Under the pieces are notes generated by a model. It saw only the letters and a program-made list of their open reading frames with translations. It searched no databases and was not told the origin of the DNA. A program made the position numbers and the translations under genes. From DASQUK01 sp046726215 (GTDB lineage Bacteria; Actinomycetota; Acidimicrobiia; Acidimicrobiales; VFJN01), in NCBI GenBank assembly GCA_046726215.1, contig JBKPAA010000022.1:20693-84692 (forward strand): 64,000 bases of DNA, written 5' to 3'. Within the stretch, counting starts at the first letter, position 1; each line of letters begins with the position of its first letter. Below, in pieces: positions 1 through 7,744 of the stretch.

Positions 1-2729
1 GGGCCGGGGCCCCCACCCGGCTGGGGGATCGTCGGCACGGTCACGGTCGGCAAAGGCGTGGTGGTCGTGCTGTCGATGATGGTCGTGGTGGGATGGCCGC
101 CACCACCGCCACCGCCGCCGCCACCGCCGCCGCCCGGGGGCTTCGGGATCGTGAACGGCGGAAGCGTGAAAGGTGGCGCCGTGGTGGTCGTCTCGTCCGC
201 GGTGAACAGCTCGCCTTCGTTGATGACCGTGCCGGCAGCGATCTGTTCCGGGGTCGGTTCCACGAACGGATCGTTCGTGCCGGCGGTCGCCACTTCCATG
301 AACCGCCGCCAGATCTCGGCCGGGAGCGAACCGCCCGTGACCGTCTCGAACCCCTCGACGTTCTCCATCGGGATGCTGCCCTGCGGATTACCCATCCACA
401 CGACCGCAGTGAGCTTGGGGACGTAGCCGGCGAACCAGGCGTCCCAGTTGTGCTGGGCGGTACCGGTCTTGCCGGCTGCCGGCTTGCCGAGGTTGGCCCG
501 GTGGCCGGTGCCGTCCGGCTCGAGCGGGCCTTGGAGCGTGTGGGTCACGAGATCGGCCTGCTCGGGTGACAGGACCTGATGCTGCGTCACCTGGCGCTCG
601 TAGACGACCGTTGGCTTGCCGTCCTGGTCGACCTGCTCGACGCGGGTGATGATCTCCGGTGCCTTGTAGACGCCGCGGTTGGCGAACGTGGAATACATCC
701 CGGCCATCTCCAGCGGCGAGGCCTCGGTCGTGCCGAGCACCATCGAGGCGTTGGGCGCCAGCTGCTTGCCGCCGCCGATTCCAAGCTGCTCGGCGAGGTC
801 GGCGACGCTCTGCGGCCCCAGCTCGAGCATCAGCTGGGCGAAGAACGTGTTCGACGACTGCTTGGTCCCCTCCATCAGGTCGAGGACGCCCGCATCGCTC
901 TCGGAGTAGTTGCCCACCTCCCAGGGCTTGCCGACGGCGTCGAGAGCCTCGGGAGAGTCGAAGGTCATGATCCCCTCGGCGTCGAAGCGCGACTCCAGGG
1001 AGAAGCCGCGCCGGACCGCTTCGGCGAGCGCCAGGGGCTTGGCGATGGATCCCGTCTGCCTTCCCTCGGAGCCGAGGCCGCGGACGGCGTAGTTGGCGGC
1101 GTGGGCGGCGCCGTCATAACGGTTGCGGCTGCCGACCATCGCCCGTACCAAACCTTGGTCATCGACGGCCACCAGTGCCGCCTCGGGGTCGAACGGGTTC
1201 ACGAGCGTGCTGCTCACCGCCTGCCAGGCCGCCTTCTGCATGTCGTAGTTGAGCGACGTGTAGACGCGCAGGCCGCCGCTGGTGATGTCCTGCTCGCTGA
1301 AGCCGAGCCTGAGGAGCTCCTCCTTCACGAAGCCGGTCACGTAGTCGGTGCCGATGTAGTCGGGGTCCTTGGCTCCCCGCAGGGTGTCCGTCAGCTTGAG
1401 GCTGCCGAAGGGCCTGACGTAGGGCTCTGTCAGCGGTACGGCGTCCGCGGCCTCGGCCTCTTGGCCCGTGATGTAGCCCTCGTCCTTCATGGCCATCAGG
1501 GCCGTGTGGCGGCGCCGGACCGCCTCCTCGGGATGCTTGCTCGGCTCGGCCAGGTTGGGCGCGCGGATGAGACCCGCCAGAAAGGCCGCCTCGGCGACGC
1601 CGAACTTCGGATTGCGCACGTCGAGGCCGAAGTACGCCTGGCTGGCCGCGCCCACGCCGTAGGCCCCGCGCCCGAAGTAGATCGTGTTGAGGTAGCCCTC
1701 GAGGATCTCCTGCTTTGACATCTCCCGCTCGAGCTTGACGCTCAAAACCGCCTCGTTGATCTTGCGGGTGATCGACTTCTCGCGGGTGAGGTCGAAGGCC
1801 GTCTTCACGTACTGCTGGGTGATGGTGGACCCGCCCTGCTGCACGCCCTGCCCCCGCAGGTCCCGGTAGAGCGCCCGGGTGATGCCGACCGGATCGATGC
1901 CCTGGTGCTCGAAGAAGTCGCGGTCCTCGGTCGCGATGACGGCGTCGATGAGCACCTTCGGGAGTTCGTCGTAGGCGACGTTGATCCGATCGCCGTCGTC
2001 GTCGCCCACCTTGGCGGCCATGCGGGCCATGGCGTTCTGCGCGTTGCACTGGCCGGCCTTGACGTCGGCGGCGCAGATGTAGCTCGACTGGGTGAGGGCC
2101 TCGACCTGGGGCAGCTCCGTCTGCGCGAACAGGACGCCGACGCCCACGGTCGCAGCCAGCGCCGCCAGACCAACCAGGAACAACGGCCGCCGGAGCCGCC
2201 AGATCAGGCTGCGCTTGTGTCGCCCGCGACGTCCCGCACGGCCGGTGTCTCCAGGACCGTCCGGGCCACGGGGACCACCGGGGCCACCGAATCCACGCGC
2301 ATCGGCCGGCCCGCCGGGGCCACCCCGATCGGCCGGGCCGCCCCATCCCCCGTAGCCACCCGGACCGCCGAGCCCACCGGGACCACCGGGCCCACCCGGG
2401 CCACGGCCTCGCCCATTGCCACGCCCGCCACCGCCGGCGGGCGCTGCCGGCTGGCCCCACGAGCCGTTGGGACCTGCGGGCGCCCCGGGGCCGCGGGGAA
2501 CGGGGCGCTGGGCTCCGGGCGCGCCATTCGGTCGACGGCGACGAGGCCCGCCCGGCACGGGGGGCGAGACCGGCCGCTCCGGGCCTGGCCAGGGGATGTC
2601 GGACTGGGCGCGCGGGCGCGGGCGACGACCGGGCTCCCCGGGCGGTCTGGCCTGGGCGGCATCGGCCTGCGGGCGCCGGCGGGGACGCGCGTCGAACAAG
2701 CGGGTGTCTTGGATCGGTCCTCCAGCCAT
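1..2729 (-). CDS. ponA: Bifunctional class A penicillin-binding protein (PBP1A/PonA-like), 3' end outside window
   Basis: Peptidoglycan glycosyltransferase/transpeptidase that builds cell wall at the outer face of the membrane. The frame is open to the left edge, with 909 codons visible from the ATG at 2729. Residues 1-175 are a Gly/Pro/Arg-rich cytoplasmic tail and one membrane anchor lies at about 182-201. The GT51 domain shows EDRDFFEHQG (about 265) and GGSTITQQ. The transpeptidase domain shows SIAK (about 561), SSN and GKTGTA (about 753). The visible C-terminus is a Thr/Pro linker with about a dozen consecutive Gly. The neighbouring DUF5318 gene also accompanies ponA1 in mycobacteria. Start chosen because the in-frame ATG precedes the whole basic tail; no strong ribosome site is visible. 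Confidence 0.93.
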   Translation of the reverse strand, partial: MAGGPIQDTRLFDARPRRRPQADAAQARPPGEPGRRPRPRAQSDIPWPGPERPVSPPVPGGPRRRRPNGAPGAQRPVPRGPGAPAGPNGSWGQPAAPAGGGGRGNGRGRGPGGPGGPGGLGGPGGYGGWGGPADRGGPGGPADARGFGGPGGPRGPDGPGDTGRAGRRGRHKRSLIWRLRRPLFLVGLAALAATVGVGVLFAQTELPQVEALTQSSYICAADVKAGQCNAQNAMARMAAKVGDDDGDRINVAYDELPKVLIDAVIATEDRDFFEHQGIDPVGITRALYRDLRGQGVQQGGSTITQQYVKTAFDLTREKSITRKINEAVLSVKLEREMSKQEILEGYLNTIYFGRGAYGVGAASQAYFGLDVRNPKFGVAEAAFLAGLIRAPNLAEPSKHPEEAVRRRHTALMAMKDEGYITGQEAEAADAVPLTEPYVRPFGSLKLTDTLRGAKDPDYIGTDYVTGFVKEELLRLGFSEQDITSGGLRVYTSLNYDMQKAAWQAVSSTLVNPFDPEAALVAVDDQGLVRAMVGSRNRYDGAAHAANYAVRGLGSEGRQTGSIAKPLALAEAVRRGFSLESRFDAEGIMTFDSPEALDAVGKPWEVGNYSESDAGVLDLMEGTKQSSNTFFAQLMLELGPQSVADLAEQLGIGGGKQLAPNASMVLGTTEASPLEMAGMYSTFANRGVYKAPEIITRVEQVDQDGKPTVVYERQVTQHQVLSPEQADLVTHTLQGPLEPDGTGHRANLGKPAAGKTGTAQHNWDAWFAGYVPKLTAVVWMGNPQGSIPMENVEGFETVTGGSLPAEIWRRFMEVATAGTNDPFVEPTPEQIAAGTVINEGELFTADETTTTAPPFTLPPFTIPKPPGGGGGGGGGGGGGHPTTTIIDSTTTTPLPTVTVPTIPQPGGGPG

Positions 2730-2786
2730 TCCGAGGCCAGAAGGTTACCGGGGCCCGACGGCGCCGGCCATGTCAGCCTTGGTGTG

Positions 2787-3179
2787 CTAGCCGCCGCCGA
2801 CCTGGAAGACGCGCGTTAGGTGGTTCCACGCGCAGTCGGGGCACACCTCGACCACGTAACACGTGATGGTGGTGGGGCCGCGGGAGAGCCTGGCCATCTC
2901 CCGCGCCGTCGTGATGCAGCGCCCCCCTGCCGGCAGCCGCGGCCCGAAGGCGTAGGTGACGAGCACGACCTGGGACTCCTCGCAGATCGGGCACGCCTCG
3001 TTTGTGGGCCGGCTCGCCATGGTCGCCGCCCGCCGGAGCTCGGGATGGGCGTCGCACACGTCCAGGCGAGAGAGTCGACCCTTGCGGTACTGCTGGACCA
3101 CCGACTGCCGCGTCAGGCGGTAGTCGACGACCGCACCGTTGCTGTGCGCTCCTCGTATGGCCTCCGGTCGGAAGCTCAT
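2787..3179 (-). CDS. DUF5318 family protein
   Basis: A 130-residue protein of an actinobacterial family of unknown function. It has two CPxC pairs (CPIC near residue 65 and CPDC near residue 114) that probably bind one zinc ion. The start is the ATG at 3179; a TTG three codons upstream is possible. It lies just upstream of ponA on the same strand, as its homologue (Rv0049) does in M. tuberculosis, so co-transcription with the penicillin-binding protein is likely. No enzymatic motif is visible and I assign no function. Confidence 0.85.
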   Translation of the reverse strand: MSFRPEAIRGAHSNGAVVDYRLTRQSVVQQYRKGRLSRLDVCDAHPELRRAATMASRPTNEACPICEESQVVLVTYAFGPRLPAGGRCITTAREMARLSRGPTTITCYVVEVCPDCAWNHLTRVFQVGGG

Positions 3180-3328
3180 GGGACGCAACGCTAGCGGCGC
3201 GTTCAGGCCCGCGCCCCGAGGTGAACCGGGATCGGGGGCCCAGCCACCGATCCCGCGGCAGGAAACCGCCGGATCGGGTGGCCGGAGGTTGACGTCCAGG
3301 CGAACTGCCGGCAGACTGACTCGGCGTT

Positions 3329-3343
3329 ATATCGATTCGATAT
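3329..3343. promoter_or_regulatory. 15-bp palindrome upstream of padR, probable PadR operator
   Basis: Perfect inverted repeat with 7-bp arms ATATCGA and TCGATAT around one central base, in an AT-rich patch that is unusual in this GC-rich DNA. It lies 40 bp upstream of the preferred padR start and is followed by a related CGATTCGTTC motif. PadR proteins usually bind ATGT/ACAT-type palindromes near their own promoter, so autoregulation is a reasonable inference. No canonical -35/-10 pair is obvious. Confidence 0.5.
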
Positions 3344-3383
3344 GACGATTCGTTCTATCGTTCACAAGCTTCCCGGGACGTAC

Positions 3384-4043
3384 ATGTTCGACCTCGCCAT
3401 CCTTGGCCTCCTCGACGAGACCGACCTGCACGGTTACGAGCTCCGCAAGCGGCTCGGCGAGCTGCCGGGCATCGGCCTCGCGGTGTCGTTCGGATCGCTC
3501 TATCCGGCACTCGGACGGCTCGAGAAGGCCGGCCATGTCAAGGCGGTCACCAGCCGGCCGGCCGCAGCCGCGCCCACGGCGCCCATGAGCGGCTCGCTCG
3601 TCGGAGAGCTGGCCGCATTCCGGGCCCAGCTCCGCCAAGCGGGCACCGCCGTGCGGGAAGCCGGACGGGGCTCTCGGGGCAAGAAGGTCTACGGCATCAC
3701 CGACGCCGGCCGAAGGCGCCTCCACGAGCTGCTCGTCGACCCCGAGGTCGCCGACGACCGCAGCTTTGCCCTGCGGGTGGCGTTCTGCCGCAACCTCAGC
3801 CCCGCCGAGAGACTCGAGCTGTTCGAGCGCCGGCGCAACGAGCTCGTCCGCCGCCGTGACCGGCGCCGCAACCCCGGCCGGGCGGACGGGCGCGTCAACA
3901 CCTACCTGCGCTCGCTGGTCGAGCGCGACACCGCCGCCATTGCCGCCGACCTGGCCTGGCTAGATCGCCTCATCGCCGAGGAGCGGGCAACGGTGCCCCC
4001 GGCCGCGGCCGGCGCCGACACCCATACCGGAGGAAACCCATGA
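3384..4043 (+). CDS. PadR family transcriptional regulator with an enlarged wing
   Basis: Winged-helix regulator of 219 residues. The start MFDLAILGLL at 3384 matches the usual family N-terminus; the upstream ATG at 3342 lies inside the palindrome and is less likely. The recognition helix region is GSLYPALGRLEKAGHV. Between it and the KKVYGITDAGRRRL strand there is an Ala/Pro/Arg-rich insert of roughly 40 residues that ordinary PadR wings lack. The C-terminal half is the coiled-coil dimerisation region. It overlaps ino1 by 4 bp (ATGA), so the two genes are translationally coupled. The same pair (Rv0047c-ino1) occurs in mycobacteria, which suggests that it controls inositol synthesis. Confidence 0.88.
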   Translation: MFDLAILGLLDETDLHGYELRKRLGELPGIGLAVSFGSLYPALGRLEKAGHVKAVTSRPAAAAPTAPMSGSLVGELAAFRAQLRQAGTAVREAGRGSRGKKVYGITDAGRRRLHELLVDPEVADDRSFALRVAFCRNLSPAERLELFERRRNELVRRRDRRRNPGRADGRVNTYLRSLVERDTAAIAADLAWLDRLIAEERATVPPAAAGADTHTGGNP

Positions 4044-5110
4044 GCAAGATCCGTCTCGCCATCGCCGGGGTAGGCAACTGCGCCAGCTCACTGGTGCAGG
4101 GCATCGAGTACTACCAGGACGCCGACCCGGCCGATCAGGTGCCTGGTCTGATGCACGTCGACCTCGGCGGCTATCACGTCCGCGACATCGAGGTCGTAGC
4201 GGCGTTCGACGTCGACGCCGACAAGGTGGGTGTGGACGTCTCCAAGGCCATCTTCGCCGGCCGCAACAACACCATCCGCTTCGCCGACGTGGACGACCTG
4301 GGCGTTGCGGTCCAGCGCGGACCGACGCTCGACGGCTTCGGCGAGTTCTACCGCCAGGAGTGCCAGGAGTCTCCGGCCGACCCGGTCGACGTGGCCGAGG
4401 CGCTGCGCGAGGCCCGGGCCGACGTGCTGGTCGGATACCTGCCGGTCGGTTCCGAGCGGGCACAGAAGCACTATGCCCAGGCGTGCCTCGACGCCGGTGT
4501 GGCCTTCGTGAACGCCATCCCCGTGTTCATCGCTTCCGATCCCGACTGGGCCGCGCGCTTCAGCGAGGCGGGGGTGCCGATCGTGGGCGACGACATCAAG
4601 TCGCAGGTGGGCGCCACCATCGTCCATCGGACACTGGCCCGGCTGTTCGAGGACCGGGGCACCACGATCGACCACACCTACCAGCTCAACTTCGGCGGCA
4701 ACATGGACTTCATGAACATGCTGGAGCGGTCGCGGCTGAAGTCGAAGAAGGTGTCCAAGACCCAGTCGGTCACGAGCCAGATCGAGGCGGGCATCAGCGA
4801 CCACGACGTGCACATCGGTCCCTCCGACCACGTGCCGTGGCTCGACGATCGCAAGTGGGCGTTCATCCGCCTCGAGGGTCGCAACTTCGGCGACGTGCCG
4901 CTGACCGTCGAGCTCAAGCTCGAGGTGCACGACTCGCCCAACTCGGCGGGCGTGATCATCGACGCCGTCCGCTGCGCCAAGCTGGCGCTCGATCGGGGCC
5001 TGGGTGGACCGGTGCTGCCCGCCTGCCAGTACTTCATGAAGTCGCCGCCGTCGCAGGTACACGACGACGTCGCCCGCGACTCGCTCGAGGCCTTCATCAC
5101 GCACGCCTGA
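4040..5110 (+). CDS. ino1: Inositol-3-phosphate synthase
   Basis: Converts glucose 6-phosphate to 1L-myo-inositol 1-phosphate with bound NAD, in the cytoplasm. In actinobacteria the product feeds mycothiol and phosphatidylinositol synthesis. The 356 residues match the short actinobacterial form. GVGNCASSLVQG near the N-terminus is the dinucleotide-binding loop; VGDDIKSQVGATI and the LNFGGNMDFMNM segment are conserved parts of the catalytic domain. The ATG overlaps the padR stop, and a strong intrinsic terminator follows 40 bp after the stop, so padR-ino1 is a closed two-gene operon. A mycothiol-dependent-type enzyme at 42-42.8 kb fits use of inositol for mycothiol. Confidence 0.95.
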   Translation: MSKIRLAIAGVGNCASSLVQGIEYYQDADPADQVPGLMHVDLGGYHVRDIEVVAAFDVDADKVGVDVSKAIFAGRNNTIRFADVDDLGVAVQRGPTLDGFGEFYRQECQESPADPVDVAEALREARADVLVGYLPVGSERAQKHYAQACLDAGVAFVNAIPVFIASDPDWAARFSEAGVPIVGDDIKSQVGATIVHRTLARLFEDRGTTIDHTYQLNFGGNMDFMNMLERSRLKSKKVSKTQSVTSQIEAGISDHDVHIGPSDHVPWLDDRKWAFIRLEGRNFGDVPLTVELKLEVHDSPNSAGVIIDAVRCAKLALDRGLGGPVLPACQYFMKSPPSQVHDDVARDSLEAFITHA

Positions 5111-5150
5111 GCGACACCGGCACCCGCACCCTCGGGCGACCCACCGGTCC

Positions 5151-5186
5151 GGCCCCCGTCACCCGGCGGGGGCCGCAACTTTTTTT
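5151..5186 (+). terminator. Intrinsic terminator of padR-ino1
   Basis: Perfect 8-bp GC stem (GGCCCCCG at 5151-5158 with CGGGGGCC at 5167-5174), 8-base loop, then GCAAC and a run of seven T. It is 40 bp after the ino1 stop and is one of the clearest rho-independent terminators in the window. Confidence 0.9.
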
Positions 5187-5233
5187 CCGGAATCGACATC
5201 CGCGCGCACCCCCAGCTCCGAATAACGCATGCA

Positions 5234-5282
5234 GGGTGCTGTCGGGCGCTGATGTGCGGGATCAAGCGCCGCGGCAGCACCC
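5234..5282. repeat. Long imperfect hairpin between ino1 and the ECF sigma gene
   Basis: Arms 5234-5250 and 5265-5282 pair over about 16 bp with one mismatch and one bulge (GGGTGCTG pairs with CAGCACCC, GGCGCT with AGCGCC), closing a 14-base loop. No T tract follows on the plus strand. The gene-free stretch 5111-5482 holds the ino1 terminator, this hairpin and otherwise nothing I can name. It could be a second, factor-dependent termination structure or part of the leader of the sigma factor transcript. Confidence 0.45.
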
Positions 5283-5482
5283 ATGAACGAGTCCATTCCG
5301 CGCCCTACCGCCCCCCGGCGGCGTCGGCCTGCGGCCGACACGACAACCCATGCCCTCCCCCGTGTCCCGGGGCCGGCCCTCCCCCTGTCCAGGCAAACCG
5401 GCCCCGGGACGCTCGCGCTGAGTGTCGAAAACGCGCGAACAGTCGTATGCCAGGTACGGTTTCGGCGCCGGGGAGGAGAGGC

Positions 5483-6052
5483 GTGTACGAGAGCATCTCC
5501 CAGTCGAGCGATGCGAGCCTCGTCATCGCCGTCGGCCGCCAGAGCATGGCGGCGCTGGAGGAGCTGTTCCGACGACACGGGGGCGCCGTCGTGGCGCTGG
5601 CACGTCGGGTGACCCAGGACCCTCACCGCGCCGAAGAGGTGTGCCAGACGGTGTTCACCGATCTGTGGCGGACGCCGGATCGGTATGACCCCGAAAGGGG
5701 CGCCCTGCGCCCGTGGCTGCTGTCGCAGACGCACCGGAGGGGTGTCGACCTGGTCCGCTCCGAGACCGCCCGACGCCGGCGCCAGGAGCACGACGCCGCG
5801 CTGTCGCCCATGGCGGTCGACGAGGTCGAGTCGGTCGTACACACCGCAGCGCTGGCCGACGAGGTGCGCCGGGCGGTGCACCGCCTCCCGGCGCCCGAAC
5901 GGGAGCCGATCCTGCTGGCGTACTACGGGGATCGCTCCTATCGGGACACGGCCATGATGTTGGGCCTGCCCGAAGGGACCGTGAAGAGCCGCATCCGCTC
6001 GGGCCTGGCGAGCCTGCGCCGGGCCCTCGACGTGGAGGGGGTGCGGCCGTGA
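5483..6052 (+). CDS. ECF RNA polymerase sigma factor (SigK-like)
   Basis: Sigma-70 family factor of 189 residues. Region 2 spans ALEELFRRHGGAVVALARR to about residue 95. Region 4 near the C-terminus has the helix-turn-helix SYRDTAMMLGLPEGTVKSRI. The GTG start at 5483 is chosen for its ribosome site GGAGGAG 5 bp upstream; longer frames run into the noncoding hairpin region. Its TGA overlaps the GTG of the anti-sigma gene (GTGA), so synthesis of sigma and antagonist is coupled. The RskA-type partner points to the SigK group, which often responds to redox or envelope cues. Confidence 0.9.
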   Translation: MYESISQSSDASLVIAVGRQSMAALEELFRRHGGAVVALARRVTQDPHRAEEVCQTVFTDLWRTPDRYDPERGALRPWLLSQTHRRGVDLVRSETARRRRQEHDAALSPMAVDEVESVVHTAALADEVRRAVHRLPAPEREPILLAYYGDRSYRDTAMMLGLPEGTVKSRIRSGLASLRRALDVEGVRP

Positions 6053-6864
6053 GCAACATGGAACAGCAGCACCCGTTCGACGAGATCGCGGTGTACGCCC
6101 TCGACGGCCTGGAGCCCGACGAGCAGGCCGTCATCGAGGCCCACCTGGAGCAGTGCCTCGTATGCCAGGCCGAGCTGGACGGCCACCTCGCCACGCTCGC
6201 CCGGCTCACCCCCGACGAACCGGCGTCACCGACCCTGTGGGCCCGCATCGCCGAGTCCATCACCGCCGATGCCGGCGAGGACCTGGGGCGACCGTTGCTC
6301 GAGGCGGTCCCGTACCCCGGCGGTCGTCGCGCGGCCGAGCCGCGGCGGCGACCGGCGAGGCGCGGGGCCCCTGGTGCGGCCCGCACGGGTCCCCGCCACC
6401 TGGCTCGACGGCGGCGGCCGTGGGAGAGGATCGCGGGGCTGGCAGCCGCCGCCGTCGTGCTGGTGGCGGCCGCCATCGGGGTCGGCTACCTGCTCGGGGA
6501 CCGGGGCGAGAACCAGCCCGACCTGGCCGACCAGGCCCAGGACGCCATCGATGCCGGAGATCCGGTGGCCACGCTGGCGACCCCCGACGGCGGGGCGGTC
6601 GCCCGGGTGGTCGTGACCGACACGGGCACCGGTTACTTCCTCGCCGACGACCTGCCCACGTTGGAGCAGGGGCGCACCTACCAGCTCTGGCAGATCGACA
6701 GCGGCCAACCGATCTCGTTGGGAACCGTGGGCGACGGCACGACCCCGGTCACCGCGGTCGCCGTCCCCTCCGGCACCACGACGATGGCCGTCTCGGCCGA
6801 GGCTGCGGGTGGGGCGGTCTCGCCGACACCCGACCAGATCGTCGCCCAGGGCGAGGCCGCCTGA
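6049..6864 (+). CDS. Membrane anti-sigma factor with zinc motif (RskA-like)
   Basis: A 271-residue single-pass membrane protein that should hold the upstream sigma factor inactive. The N-terminal cytoplasmic domain has the ZAS signature, with HLEQCLVC supplying His and two Cys near residues 31-38. A basic linker is followed by a membrane helix near residues 130-148 (AAAAVVLVAAAIGVGYLL). The extracytoplasmic RskA domain contains GRTYQLWQID and a C-terminal beta-rich part. The GTG start overlaps the sigma gene stop; an ATG three codons later is an alternative. Confidence 0.9.
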   Translation: MSNMEQQHPFDEIAVYALDGLEPDEQAVIEAHLEQCLVCQAELDGHLATLARLTPDEPASPTLWARIAESITADAGEDLGRPLLEAVPYPGGRRAAEPRRRPARRGAPGAARTGPRHLARRRRPWERIAGLAAAAVVLVAAAIGVGYLLGDRGENQPDLADQAQDAIDAGDPVATLATPDGGAVARVVVTDTGTGYFLADDLPTLEQGRTYQLWQIDSGQPISLGTVGDGTTPVTAVAVPSGTTTMAVSAEAAGGAVSPTPDQIVAQGEAA

Positions 6865-6901
6865 CCGGCATCCGCGGGCGCCGCCGGCACCGAACGAGGG
6901 C

Positions 6902-7744
6902 ATGCGAGTTGACATCGACCGTTACCGCGACCGGGCCGCCCGCGTCGACCTGGCGGGCATCGACTTCGAGGCCTTCCGCGACCGGCCGCTGCCCCCAGGG
7001 GCGATCCGCTGCCTGCGCTACATGCATGACATCGAGCACCACACGGTCTGCTACCTGCGCGACCTGCTCGTCACCCCGGCGCACCGCGATCCCGACATCA
7101 CCACGTTCCTCACCGTGTGGAGTTACGAGGAGATGTGGCACGGGCACGCGCTGGGGCGGGTGCTGGACGCCCATGGCGAGCCCAACGGCGCCCCGCGCGT
7201 CGGCGAGCTGCGGCGGCGTCTCGGCGTCCGGGACCGCCTGTCGCCCCTGCTGCATGCGGTGGGGTCGACCGTGGCCGGCGACACCTTCCCGGCGGTGCAC
7301 ATGGCCTGGGGCGCAGTCAACGAGTGGACGACCCAGGCCGGCTACGCCCGCCTGATCGACCGGGCCCGCCACCCGGTGCTCACCGACCTGTTGTCGCGCA
7401 TCATGCGCCAGGAGGGTCGGCATATCGCCTTCTACGCCGCCGAGGCCGAGCGGCGCCTCGCCGGCAGCCGCCGCGCCCAGCGCCTGTGCCGGGGGGCGTT
7501 GCGCCGGCTCTGGCGCCCGGTGGGAGCGGGCGTGATGCCAAACCGGGAGGTGGCGTTCATGGTCCACGAGCTGTTCGGCGACGACGGCGGCAGGGCCATC
7601 GCCCGGCGGATCGACCATCGCGTCGACGCGCTGCCGGGCCTCGACGATCTGCATCTGGTCGAGCGCGCAGTCGACCGCTACACCACCGGCATGGCCGGCG
7701 GTCTCCGGCCCGCCCCGGCTACGCCGGCACGGCTCGCAGCGTGA
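6902..7744 (+). CDS. Ferritin-like diiron protein
   Basis: A 280-residue, mostly helical cytoplasmic protein. Diiron-ligand motifs characteristic of ferritin-like oxidases/desaturases are visible: DIEHHT (about 44), YEEMWHGHA (about 77) and QEGRHIAFY (about 172). The substrate cannot be told; acyl-ACP desaturase-like and other ferritin-like enzymes share this fold. It follows the anti-sigma gene by 37 bp on the same strand, so it may belong to that sigma regulon. Its last 26 bp overlap the end of the convergent phosphatase gene. Confidence 0.7.
   Translation: MRVDIDRYRDRAARVDLAGIDFEAFRDRPLPPGAIRCLRYMHDIEHHTVCYLRDLLVTPAHRDPDITTFLTVWSYEEMWHGHALGRVLDAHGEPNGAPRVGELRRRLGVRDRLSPLLHAVGSTVAGDTFPAVHMAWGAVNEWTTQAGYARLIDRARHPVLTDLLSRIMRQEGRHIAFYAAEAERRLAGSRRAQRLCRGALRRLWRPVGAGVMPNREVAFMVHELFGDDGGRAIARRIDHRVDALPGLDDLHLVERAVDRYTTGMAGGLRPAPATPARLAA

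Noticed and set aside
95..140. CCGCCACCA-type tandem repeat at the left edge
   Set aside because: Codes for the poly-Gly linker of the penicillin-binding protein; not a CRISPR or independent repeat.
1159..2460. 433-codon minus-strand frame within ponA
   Set aside because: Shifted frame of the penicillin-binding protein gene, Arg/Gly-rich; the catalytic motifs occur only in the frame starting at 2729.
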